Source of the DNA: Lojkania enalia
Taxonomy: Eukaryota; Ascomycota; Dothideomycetes; Pleosporales
Reading direction: 5' to 3'
DNA length: 30,660 bases
Assembly: GCA_010094045.1 (NCBI GenBank)
Contig: ML986631.1
Coordinates: 224,797 to 255,456, forward strand
In this document: one piece after another, positions 10,131-19,897 of the stretch
How the letters are laid out: every line of letters starts with the position of its first letter
Numbering within the stretch: the stretch's first letter is position 1
Translations under genes and position numbers: made by a program
The notes under the pieces: model-generated
Databases searched by the model: none
Told to the model about the DNA's origin: nothing
What the model saw: the letters and a program-made list of their open reading frames with translations, nothing else

Positions 10131-12319
10131 TTAATATTGTTTAATTTGTCGAAGTATAACAGCTATATCTTATTAGTATATAACTATAATAAAAACCTAT
10201 AATAACTTACTTCTAGGGTAATAGCAATGCTTTACTAGCGCAGGCTTTACTAGTATAGGTACCTTATAAGCTAATTTAGCGGCGAGCTGCTTTTAGAGAA
10301 ACTTACTACCTATTAGAATAATTTTAGATTATACTATTTCTTAAGTGCGAGATATTACGTATTAATAGTAGTAGAGTAGAGTAGTTAACGTTAATAATTA
10401 AGGTTAGTAGTATAAAGCTAAGTTGAGGTTTATTAATAGATACCTAAAATGTAAATATAAATGCTAAGATATATACGTACTAAGAGCTAGTACTAAATTA
10501 AGATTATAAAGTAAAGCTAATAAGGTATTTAGGCGTATATTATAAGAATACTATAATAAAAAACTATAATAACTTACTATCTTATAAAACTAATAGTACG
10601 CTTTTTAGTAATAGTTTTTTATACTAAACCGACTAATATTTTATATTTATTTAGATGTGTATATATTTTATTATTATTTCTATCTAATCTATACTAGTAG
10701 GTAGTATATACGCTCGTCGCGTTAAGCCTGATACCCTACTATAACTCTTCTTTCTACTATACTCTTATTAATATAACTCTAAATCTTCGATTTATTATAT
10801 ACTTTTATTATAGTTTCTATAAAATATTAACTATTAAAGTAGAGCCTATTAACAACAATTTTCTTAATAGTCCAGATAGTTTACTACTACTAAAACTATT
10901 AGAGCTACTAGTTAGCTTCAACTAAAATAAGTAGGCGAAGTTAATATAGGTAAGTAATTATACTAGTCTTTTATTATAGTTTACTAATAAATATAGGGCT
11001 GGTAATTAGAAGATTATAAAATTAAATACGTTCTTTTACTATACGGTTAAGCTGGTTCTTAAAAAGGCCGTCTAACTAACCTTACAGTACCCTTTAAGGG
11101 TATACTTAGTAATACTAAGCGCGCTATCTAATAGAGAGATAAGACTATATCGCTTACTACTAAGAAAAAGGCTATTAAGAGTGTTTATACTACTAATTAC
11201 TCTACTAAGAGTGCTAAGAAGAGGCAGCTACAGAAAAGTACTGAATATATAGCACTAGGGGAAGAAAAAAAAAGATGTTAGATAAAGCTATTAAAGCTAT
11301 AGCGGAGAAGCGCTTTAATAATTATAAGTCTAGTAAGTTATTACAGTTATTTATTATATATATATATACTTATAAGTAAATAGGTAATTAGTTAGAGGTA
11401 AGGCTAAAGGCTGTCTACTTAAAATAGGAGTATATCGACTAAGAGATTAGCCTTAGACGTTACNNNNNNNNNNNNNNNNNNNNNNNNNNNNNNNNNNNNN
11501 NNNNNNNNNNNNNNNNNNNNNNNNNNNNNNNNNNNNNNNNNNNNNNNNNNNNNNNNNNNNNNNNNNNNNNNNNNNNNNNNNNNNNNNNNNNNNNNNNNNN
11601 NNNNNNNNNNNNNNNNNNNNNNNNNNNNNNNNNNNNNNNNNNNNNNNNNNNNNNNNNNNNNNNNNNNNNNNNNNNNNNNNNNNNNNNNNNNNNNNNNNNN
11701 NNNNNNNNNNNNNNNNNNNNNNNNNNNNNNNNNNNNNNNNNNNNNNNNNNNNNNNNNNNNNNNNNNNNNNNNNNNNNNNNNNNNNNNNNNNNNNNNNNNN
11801 NNNNNNNNNNNNNNNNNNTAACCGACTTTAATAGTTTCTCGGATAATAATACTTTAATAAATAAGGATTAGCTTAGCCCTTACTACTAGTAGTTAGTAGA
11901 AGAAAATCTAATATACTTCTCTAATACTATATAAATTTTATTTATACTACTTCCCTATATATATAAACTTAATTAACTAGGATAGTATATTATACTATAT
12001 TATAGACTATAGTAGTATATTATAAAATAGACTAGGGTGGTTATTAGATTCTAGGTAGTATATTATAGTATCTCGCAGTATATTGTAGTACGTTAAATAA
12101 TAGTAATTAACTATACTTTACAGTATATATTAGTAATTTACTATATTTTATAGTATTTTCTAGACTACAGCATTCTGTAATATACTATAGCAGACTCTTA
12201 TATACTACTAGGAATATAGTATTAGTATACCGTTTAATAATAAAACCTATTATCTCTAAAAATAAATACTTAATATAATAGTATAATATACTACTATTTT
12301 ACTAGAGTTTTATATATAT
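10131..12319. other. Unassigned 5' interior of hAT-A
   Basis: About 2.2 kb, including the N gap, have no recognised domain. A 29-bp direct repeat with one mismatch occurs at 10183-10211 and 10550-10578. The 10-mer GCTTTACTAG occurs twice near 10230-10250. Around 11140-11300 a + frame rich in Lys, Ser and Thr (TTKKKAIKSV, STKSAKKRQLQKSTEY) suggests a decayed coding region, possibly the transposase N-terminus or a second gene. A further nested insertion is also possible. Confidence 0.4.
11464..11818. other. Assembly gap (355 N)
   Basis: A run of N inside hAT-A. The true length and content are unknown, so the 6033-bp size of hAT-A is nominal. Confidence 0.99.
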
Positions 12320-12367
<48 letters not shown>

Positions 12368-12373
12368 CAGTAG
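12320..12373 (+). repeat. (TAG)n trinucleotide microsatellite with one CAG
   Basis: Sixteen TAG units are followed by CAG and TAG. The surviving CAG suggests that the tract may be a (CAG)n repeat converted by CpA to TpA mutation. It lies upstream of the recognisable transposase within hAT-A. Confidence 0.85.
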
Positions 12374-12399
12374 TCTACAAACATAATTTATAACTAGAT

Positions 12400-14910
12400 A
12401 CTCTCAATTATTAACCCTAACTCCTTATATACCCGTAATATTATAATATTCCTACTATTCTTTATTATAGCGTTTTATTATAGTTATATTAATACTAATA
12501 TAAATCTAGTATCTTATAATCAACGCTCTATCGATTTCCTATTAAGGTTTCTAAGAAACCTATCAGCTAATTATATATCCGCGGATAGGGGATAAAGAAG
12601 ATAGATAGAGGGTAATAGAGCTTATTAATATATAGATAGCGTAGTAGGAATTAATACTATAGGCTTAGGACCCTTTAAATATACTTAACAAACTAAGGTA
12701 GAATTTAGCTACTTATTATAGTAAGATCTAGAGACAATTTAGAGAAGCTATACAATTTCTAGATAGTTACCTATTTATATTCTATTATTACTATAACCTT
12801 CGACTTATATATCTAAATAAGAATTATAATAGTATAAAGTATCTAATAAATTATCTTAAATCCTAGGCCTATCTAAAAACTCTAGCTTCTAAGTATAATA
12901 GGTTCTATATACCTATAACTAGGCCTCCTAATAATAAAGATCTAATTATACTACTATACTCTACTAGCGTCTTTAAGTATAAACTAGTCTATATTATTAT
13001 TAATAATAACTAGTCTTTCTAAATAGTAGATTGCCTGTTCTTTTAACAATTCGTTTAGTTCCTCTAACTAGGTACTATATTAATTAGCTAATTTAGTTTT
13101 ATAGGGCTATTTAAGTATAAGGTTATAGTAGCTCAGTCCTCTCTTTTATATAACCTTAGCTAAAGTACAAAGATATTAATCGCGTTTAATACCTAGTCTA
13201 TAAAAAACTACTTTAGTTTTCTTATAGTAAAAGGGTACTATATTAATTAGGACTAGGAGTTCTATAAGAGACTACTTAATTTTATTCCTGTTCGAGGAAG
13301 CTATACTAGTACTTCTATAGTAATAGAAGTATTATATATTCTATTAAATATAAATATGCAATAACAATTACTAGTAGCTACCTATAATAACGCTACTAAT
13401 AATAGTATACTTATATATACGATATAAGAGAAACTACACAAAGATAGTATTAAATAGGATTATAAGGAGAATATAATTCCATATCTTACTTATATTATTA
13501 ATCTTATTATTTAGGAAATTATTTACTATCTTAAGCTCGCACCCCTTAAAGAGATAGGAGATAGAGGAACTTTATAGTAATACGATATAAATAAGATCTG
13601 GATATAGATTTCTATCCTAAATTCTCTTTATAAGGTATAGCTTTTTATTATAGTTAGTTATTACAGTTATTATATACTAATTCCTAGTTAAATTTAAGCT
13701 ATTTATAAAGTAATCGATTGATTACTATAGCGTTATAAGCGTTTTATTACTTTATAGGGCTTCCTACTACCTAAGTACCAGCTGTCTATAATAAGAGATA
13801 TCTCAACTCGATAGAATTCGACATTTAATATATATAACCGAGTAGTAGGCCTTAAGTAATATATTAACAACTAGTTTTAATATAAAATCAACTTAAAAAT
13901 CCCTACTTAGAGATCTAGTAATAATAAAGACGCTAAGGTAGATTTCTATAATCTTTAGCAACTTCGACTATCTACTACTAAATAGTACTATTTAATACTA
14001 ATTGTAGACCTACTTAGCAATTTTAAAAGAGTAACTAAAACGTTTAGTAAGAATATAAAGCTTTAGATCTAGTATATTTAGCAAATATATAATAGGCTCT
14101 TTAATTTCCTAGATAATATAAATAGAGATCTAGCTAAAGATATAGAGAGTAACTCAGATTAGCTAATAGTAGTAAGAGCTGTAGTAGAGAAGGGTCGATC
14201 TAAATTAAGTAAATACTACTTAAAAATAGATATAAAGTATAGTTACTTATTTAACTATATAACAATCTTAGATCTATTCTAGAAGCTTATAATATATAAG
14301 GTACTTTTATTACAGCTATTTATTATATTAGCTTCTAACTATAACTATAGGATAAGACTTAGAACCTTTAGTATAGGGAAACCTATCGCTAACAATTCCT
14401 TAAATATCTTAATCGCTATAATAAGGATATACTAGGCTATACCTTATCTATAACGCCCCGACCTTAATAGGTATAAAGTAATAAGTAGTTTTGTAAACTA
14501 TCTCTATAACATTTATCCTTAAGTAGCTTCTTAAGTTTCCTAGGCCAGGATCTAAGTAACGTAGGAGAGGGAGAGGGAGAGGGAGAGGGAGAGTTAGAGG
14601 AAGAAGAGAAAGGACCAATTTATTAAGAAGAAGAAAGCTATCTAAATACACCTCCTATTCGAGGTTGTAACTTTAATATATTAGGCTAGTAGAGAGTAAA
14701 CGAATTTAGTATCCGCGGCTTACTTAGGTTATAAGAAATATTCTCATAATATAGATTATAAGAGTTAGTATTAAGCGGGTTTTTAATACTACTAGAAATA
14801 TAATTAGAGATAGAAGATATTACCTTACTATATAGAGAATCCAGGATATTATATTTCTAAAATATATAATAAGCGGAGAGAACTATCGTACTAAAGAGGT
14901 ATACTAGGCT
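12400..14910 (+). pseudogene. hAT transposase remnant
   Basis: Conserved hAT blocks can be read in order on the + strand. First is a TYNNATNNS block (DNATNN in functional relatives) near 13380. Next is PYLTYIINLII followed by LKLAPLKE (CLAHIINL type) near 13480-13550. Then ISTR-stop-NSTFNIYNRVVGLK (the TRWNST block) near 13795-13850. Next is VDLLSNFKRVTKTFSKN near 14000-14055, then VVEKGRSKLSKYYLK near 14175-14225. Last is the C-terminal dimerisation region at 14764-14905 (RVFNTTRNIIRDRRY, then IQDIIFLKYIISGENYRTKEV). hAT transposases cut and paste the element with an RNase H-like DDE core. Many TAG/TAA codons stand for Trp or Gln, so the gene is dead. The start is uncertain; 12400-12950 probably holds the N-terminal zinc finger but I cannot see it. 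Confidence 0.82.
14564..14593 (+). repeat. (GGAGAG)5 hexanucleotide repeat inside transposase
   Basis: Five exact GGAGAG units encode a Gly-Glu repeat in the transposase frame, followed by LEEEEKG. This acidic linker lies before the dimerisation domain. The opposite strand gives a Leu-Pro repeat frame that is not a gene. Confidence 0.85.
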
Positions 14911-15365
14911 ATAGAAGCCTAAAATACTAGTAAGCTAAGCCCTCTTTATAGCGCTAATAAGGTTACAGATCTCTTTAAACTTCTAGCCTAGGTATATAAT
15001 AAAGAACTAGAGATTAACTAGGAGATTAACTAGGAGAATATTAATCCTAGTACTACTATTAATAAGGAGCTACTATAAAAGCGAGTTTATTAAGAAATTT
15101 GTAAACTTCTATAATTTATATAATAAATTACTATTATAAATATATTGTTGTATTAAATTAAGCTATATAAAATTAATAGTTAAGAAGCGTACTACTATAG
15201 TCTATAATATACTACAGTATACTACTCTAGAATCTAATAAAGCGAGATTAGCCTAATCTATAATAAATAGCTGTAATAAAGCCCTAGAATATTATACTAT
15301 ATATACTCTTACTAAGCTACTTTCTAAAGTATACAAATTAGTTAGACTCTAAGAAAACCTAGTCT

Positions 15366-15498
15366 ATACAACCCTACTTTAACCTATACCCTATTACTAA
15401 GCAGCTATCCTAACCCTACTTATACCCTAGGCTGATTAGTAAGACCCTAACCTTAACCCTACCCTACTTACGTAAGACTCTAACCCCAACCCAATCTA
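15366..15498 (+). repeat. Right subterminal telomere-like repeats of hAT-A
   Basis: Repeated CCCTA-rich text (TAAGACCCTAACCTTAACCC, TAAGACTCTAACCCCAACCC, and CTATCCTAACCCTAC) mirrors the G-rich repeats inside the left end. The same block is at 29683-29790 in hAT-B. Confidence 0.75.
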
Positions 15499-15500
15499 TA

Positions 15501-15516
15501 CCTATCTACTAGTCTA
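15501..15516 (-). repeat. Right terminal inverted repeat of hAT-A
   Basis: CCTATCTACTAGTCTA is the inverse of the left end and is followed at once by the duplicated ACTCTATC. Confidence 0.85.
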
Positions 15517-15524
15517 ACTCTATC
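15517..15524. repeat. Right target-site duplication of hAT-A
   Basis: ACTCTATC is identical to 9476-9483. Confidence 0.9.
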
Positions 15525-16330
15525 TATTATTACTATACTATAATCTATTATACTAGCCTATTATACTATAGATATATAACTAGAAGTATTAAGTTCTATA
15601 GTATTTAGGTTCTTCTAATAAGTAGTATAATACTTTAGTTATTTATAGTAGTTACTAGATAAGTAATATAAGTTAGTATTATATAGAGAAATTAGGTTAG
15701 TATAGTTGTTTAAGGTACTAGATATTATAATACCTATTATAATATGGTAGAGTTTATTAGAGAGAGAATATTAGAGATATATAATTTATCTAGTCTTATT
15801 TAATTTAATATCTATAATTAGGCGTTAGAATTTAGTAAAATAAATAGAGAACCTACTTTAGCCTTATTTTAAGGTTTCTAACTTACTCTATATTATAGTC
15901 TTCTTATTCTAGTTGCTATAGGTAGATTCTAAAAAAGCGACTAAGCTATTTATAGAGTTAATATTCTTATCTATTAATAGGTTAACTAATATTACTAGAT
16001 CTTATTCTAGCTAGGAATAAGTATATAAAAGGTAGATATATTTAGTTAGATATTAGTTAGCATTTCCTTCTAGTTTATAGTAGAACTTTTTAATAAAGTA
16101 TAAAAGTTTTAAATATTTACTAGAAAATATTAGAAGGTTAAATAAATAGTTAGAATAGAAATATAGGTTATATATAGTTTTAAGCGGATTAAGAGTTAAT
16201 ATAGGTATCTATTTAGAAGCTAGGGTTATAAGTTAAGTTAGGCTAAAAGCGGGTAATAGTTCTATTACTATTAATATACTAGTAGCTAGTAGAAGAATAG
16301 CTATTTAGCAGCTACTAAATTCTCTTTATA
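15525..16330 (-). pseudogene. Gypsy gag remnant (element E), interrupted by hAT-A
   Basis: On the - strand a retrotransposon gag domain is readable: KFYYKLEGNAN near 16060-16090, YLTKYIYLLYTYS, then LVILVNLLIDKNINSINSLVAFLESTYSN, KLETLK.G.SRFSIYFTKF.RLI, and YSLSNKLYHIIIGIIISSTLNNYTNLISLY toward 15660. This matches the family pattern of a K-L-x-G segment, a FGDPN-like turn, an LRQG-type helix and an EF-x-RL ending. The gene continues across hAT-A to positions below 9483. Its pol is not found in the window; it may lie beyond element C to the left. Stops are RIP-type. Confidence 0.72.
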
Positions 16331-16914
16331 TTACTTTAAGGTCTAACTTATAGTAGTTCTCTTAGGTTACTAAGACTTCTACTAGCATCTTATTCTTCTA
16401 CTATAAAGAATCTAATTTACTTTAAATCTCTTTAAATATATTAATAAACGCGTTCTTATTAATAGTATATAATAATAGATAATATAATATAATATTATAA
16501 ACGTTTATATATAGTTAATTAATTATACTTTAGTTAGTTAACTCTATTACTATATACTATATATAAATATTAAAATATTATATAAAGAATAGAAACATCT
16601 ATATTATATAGGTTTTTATAGAAGCTAGGTTTATAAAACCTTCTTCTATTATAGTTATAATAAGTTAATTATATTCTAGCTAGTAGTTTACAACTATTAC
16701 TAGTAGCTAGTTTAGATATTATAGTAAGAATAGTATAGGTATAGAGATGTCGCGGTATTACCGTAATATATAATAGGGTTAATAAGCTACTTATACGTTC
16801 TTTATATACTTCTCTAATACTTCCTTCTTACTATTCTATATTAAGTTACTATTACTGTACTAACTATATTAATTCTTCTAGTTCGATTATAATATCTTAT
16901 TTTTATTATTCTTA
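16331..16914 (-). other. Upstream part of element E, no gene seen
   Basis: AT-rich sequence lies 5' of the element E gag remnant, up to the pogo insertion. It should hold the gag start, leader and part of the 5' LTR of element E, but I could not delimit any of these. If the insertion is removed, this sequence joins 25958 onward. Confidence 0.35.
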
Positions 16915-16916
16915 TA

Positions 16917-16975
16917 ACGTATTTATAAGCGAGCGGCTACTATAAACGAGCGGCTACCTCTACTAACTTTTCACG
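16917..16975 (+). repeat. Pogo terminal inverted repeat, left copy
   Basis: This 59-bp TIR matches the inverse of 25899-25957 with only transition differences. It contains an internal direct repeat (GCGAGCGGCTAC and ACGAGCGGCTAC), a likely transposase-binding arrangement. Confidence 0.9.
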
Positions 16976-17032
16976 CTTTTACAGCGATCTATCTTAATAA
17001 TATAATAAGATAATTATAATATTTAAACTACG

Positions 17033-18552
17033 CTAGATTGAAAAGTATCTATAGTATCTTTCTTATAAGTTCTTAAGTTATAGCTAGTTTTCCTACAGCA
17101 GCTGCAGCGCGCTAAAGCCTGCCGACTTATATCTAATCGCGTCTTACCTTAACGTATTTCCCCTTCTAGTTACTACTTAACGTCTTTTTAAGTAATAATA
17201 TCCTCTACCTCTACCTTTATTAAGGTACCTTTCTACTAGATTCTCTTCTTTTTACGCTTTCTACGTGTTATAGCTTTATTTACTTTCTTAAGCCTCGCGA
17301 TCCAATTATATATAAGTGTACTTTTGTACGCTATTACTTTAGCGCCTTTTTTAAGCTAGTTAAGTACTATAATAATAGAAGTAGGCGATAAGTTTTTATA
17401 CCTCTAAATCCTATCGCGAATTAATATTAATTATCTAGCTCGCGCGTGTTACTTAGTATTTTAGTTTCTTAGAGGGTAACCTCTAGCACAGGTAGTATTA
17501 GCGTATAAAACTTAATATTAAGTTTTAATATTACTACTTCTAGATTATATAGAACTAGACTAGTACCTTAAAAGCTTGCGCAGATATTCTCTTTTATAAT
17601 TAACTACTTATAAGCTGTATAGAAGGTAGGTAAGAACTCTAGCTTTATAATATAGTTAATATAGTCGCGTATTAAGCTTTTAATCTAGCACCTATACGCG
17701 CGCTTTAATAGTAAGAAGTAGCTAATATTAAGTAGCTGTAGAAGGTACGATAAATATAGTAGTATATAGAGAGTATAGATATTATTCTCCTTATAAAGCT
17801 ATTAGAATTTAAGTAAGTTATAGCTCTTATAGCTATTAAGAATAAGTAGCTAGCGCGCGCCTACTCTATATTCTACTATATACTTAATAAAGTACTTTAA
17901 CTATTCTACTCTAAGCTCGTTAGTAGTTTAGCTATTATTACTAACTATAAAAGCCTAGTCGTACGGTATATTATCCTTCTTATACTATATAGAGAGGTAG
18001 TACTAGCTAGTAAAGATAATAAAGGGTAGAATTACCTATTTAGTAGTATTAACTATATAGATTGCAGTAACCTACTTATAATTACCTGGCTAAATAGCCT
18101 TTAGTCTACCTCGTCTCTCTAAGCTAGTAATAACTAGCTAAGCTAATATCTTATCTATTATAAAGCCTATCTTATTAAAGTTAAAAGTATCTTTATTATA
18201 AATACTATAGGTAGTCTTTATATATACTATAAGGTCGAACTAAGCTCTAATAGTTTCTAGATCCTTATATAGGGCTCTCTATTAATCGTATAACTAATTA
18301 AAACGCGTAATAAGGCTATCTATTTACTTAATAAAGTTGCGCGGCTACAGCTTACTAATCTAGCTAGTACTATATTTAGTAAGTAGCTTATTTACTATAT
18401 CTTATACAGTATTTAATATAGGTAGAAATTCTTACGAATCTAGATTAAGTATATACCTAGTTATTACCTCCTTTTCTAACTAAGTAAGCTTCTTTAAATT
18501 AGACTAGTAATTACGTCGCGTAGTAATTCTAGTATATTATTATTATAGAGTT
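17033..18552 (-). pseudogene. Pogo/Fot1 transposase, main part (C-terminal to CENP-B-like domain)
   Basis: Read leftward on the - strand: a helix-turn-helix tail (TRITTRRN), then a CENP-B-like DNA-binding part (KKLT.LEKEVITRYILNLDS near 18440-18490; LITRFN.LYD near 18300). The DDE core follows: DTFNFNKIGFIID near 18165-18190, the first Asp of DETGF now Asn; VTSLERRGRLKAI; and VSNNS.TTNEL near 17930, where VSDNG is expected. Later come LLQLLNISYFLLLKRAY and LEFLPTFYTAY. The C-terminus has a basic stretch and a CX2C-type cluster ARCSCCRKTSYN near 17092-17111 (CSCCGKTGHN...C type zinc knuckle). It stops at 17033-17035. With the short exon-like piece right of the Gypsy insertion this gives about 540 codons, close to Fot1. 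It is inactive. Confidence 0.88.
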
Positions 18553-18557
18553 GTTTG
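18553..18557. repeat. Target-site duplication of Gypsy copy B, left
   Basis: GTTTG directly precedes the LTR and recurs at 25750-25754. Five bp is typical for Ty3/Gypsy integration. Confidence 0.9.
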
Positions 18558-18836
18558 TATAACGGCGTAGGTAAGATAATAGGTCCGAATGCGGCACGAA
18601 TCCACTTAGAGGCATATAGGAGTGCGTAGGGGTTCAGGGACCTAGGAATTCTATTAACACCTATAGGCCTTGTACGAAAGGATATAGAAGAACTACCAAG
18701 CTACTTATAAGGGAGTGTACAACTATATACGGAAGGGAAAAGGGGTAGAACCGGGGGTAGGATAAGATAAGTGAAAAGCTTTGGGATAAGGTTGTATATA
18801 AAGCTTTTCGTAGAACGATTTCTTTGTATTGTTACA
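18558..18836 (-). repeat. 3' LTR of Gypsy copy B (279 bp)
   Basis: By eye it differs from the 5' LTR (25471-25749) at 17 positions, all transitions and with no indel. In element orientation it starts TGTAACAATAC and ends CGTTATA. Confidence 0.93.
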
Positions 18837-18850
18837 CTACCCCCCTTCTT
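18837..18850 (-). promoter_or_regulatory. Polypurine tract of Gypsy copy B
   Basis: The - strand reads AAGAAGGGGGGTAG right before the 3' LTR. This is the plus-strand primer site, as in copy A at 3181-3194. Confidence 0.82.
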
Positions 18851-19402
18851 GTAGGCTGATAGTCCCTATCTACGCTAGTTTGGGAGGGAATCGGGGCTAT
18901 TATAGATGGGTTCCAGTATAAAGAAATTTCTTCGAGGAGGTATTTACTAGTAAGGGCTAATATATGCGGTTACCTATAGAGATGTGTTTATTAATATAAT
19001 ATTAAGTAAGGTTTTCGCAGTAAGTATGATTGACCTATATATTAGCTGGTAACTACTATCGTAATAGTTTGTTAATATTGCAATTTTGTCGCGTATAGCA
19101 ACAAGCGTTTACTAGCCTTAGTATATTACTAGGTTGCTGTCAACTGAGCTTCCTTAACTAAATAATAACTTCTACTCCGTACGTATCGTTGCACGTCCCC
19201 AGAACTGTTAATTATTAAAGCATCGCTAACGCCTTATAGAAAAAATTAATTAATATACCACTCTACCCGCCTCCTAGAGCCTTTTTAGAGGCCTTCTAGG
19301 TTATCTACCTTTAGACTACGCGCGTACTCGCCCGCGGGTAGTGTATAATATTTTCCTTTCAATCTCTAAGATTAAAAAAATGCGAGTATTACACCTTATA
19401 AA
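18851..19402 (-). other. 3' non-coding region of Gypsy copy B
   Basis: It is collinear with 2629-3180 of copy A. In the + direction it leads into the antisense frame: a GC-rich CCCGCGGG near 19333 is followed by TATAATATTTT near 19346, then an A-rich run. This is a plausible promoter for the antisense frame, by position only. Confidence 0.45.
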
Positions 19403-19897
19403 ATAAAAAGTACAACCCCGTACGAATCGCATCTAATACTAGTAGGGTACTTACTACTAACGCACTTATAGATCCCCTCCTACTGTAAGGAGGAGTTTCT
19501 AGTCCTCCGGGGCCATCTTAAACTGTAGGTAGTAGCCCGATATATAGGGGATGAGGAGGATAAAAAGGTGGCCTTTAAGGCTGTTTCGGAGTCTGCTTAC
19601 AGCCTGGCGTTTATAGCCTAGGTTGTGAAGAGTTAGAAAGATAGCCTTTCTACGGCCAGTATCTAGGTAGCTTTATTCTACTAGAGTACTAAGTTGCTCC
19701 GTCGGGTTTCGGCCCTAGAGGCTCTAATATCTAGCCTTTAAGCTGACATCGCAGCGCTTTCGGGCGGCTAAAGATAAGGTAGAAGAGGTTTGGGGGGAGT
19801 CCGGAGGGAAAGAAAGAGAAGAAGAGTAGAAGAGAAGAGGACTGGGGAAGTATCCGACAGCCTGCTGTTAGATCCTCCGGATTTTATAGAGGAGTAA
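19403..19897 (+). pseudogene. Antisense ORF of the Gypsy A/B family, copy B version
   Basis: The frame runs from ATA at 19403 (likely former ATG) to TAA at 19895-19897, 495 bp, identical in length and stop position to complement(2134-2628) in copy A. Readable parts include STTPYESHLILVGYLLLTHL, KEEFLVLRGHLKL, GDEEDKKVAFKAVSESAY, VSALEALISSL and a basic tail VRRERKRRRVEEKR, then SDSLLLDPPDFIEE. The in-frame stops (TAG/TAA) fit CAG, CAA or TGG; one of them is still CAA in copy A. The product would be a small helical protein with a nuclear-localisation-like tail. It overlaps the pol end by 30 bp. Antisense genes are known in some plant Gypsy elements and retroviruses, but I recognise no homologue here. 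An accidental frame is the alternative. Confidence 0.52.

Larger units (their letters stand above)
9484..15516 (+). mobile_element. hAT DNA transposon hAT-A, complete ends
   Basis: The 6033-bp element (including 355 N) is bounded by terminal inverted repeats (TAGGCTAGTAAATAG at 9484; CCTATCTACTAGTCTA at 15501-15516) and a perfect 8-bp duplication. It encodes a RIPped hAT transposase in its right half on the + strand and has G-rich, telomere-like repeats just inside both ends. It is longer than most hAT elements because about 2.9 kb precede the recognisable transposase. It lies inside the gag gene of element E. Its deleted sibling hAT-B is at 29667-30660. Confidence 0.9.

Noticed and set aside
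12000..12230. Repeated TATTATAGTA-type text as a satellite or CRISPR-like array
   Set aside because: There is no constant repeat length or spacer structure. It is low-complexity AT-rich sequence of the kind RIP leaves.
14448..14651. A 67-codon open frame on the - strand with a Leu-Pro repeat
   Set aside because: It is the reverse of the GGAGAG repeat that codes Gly-Glu in the hAT transposase on the + strand. It has no domain and no context.
19297..19345. CpG island promoter of a host gene
   Set aside because: The same GC-rich knot is in copy A at the same place (2693-2715), so it is part of the retrotransposon.
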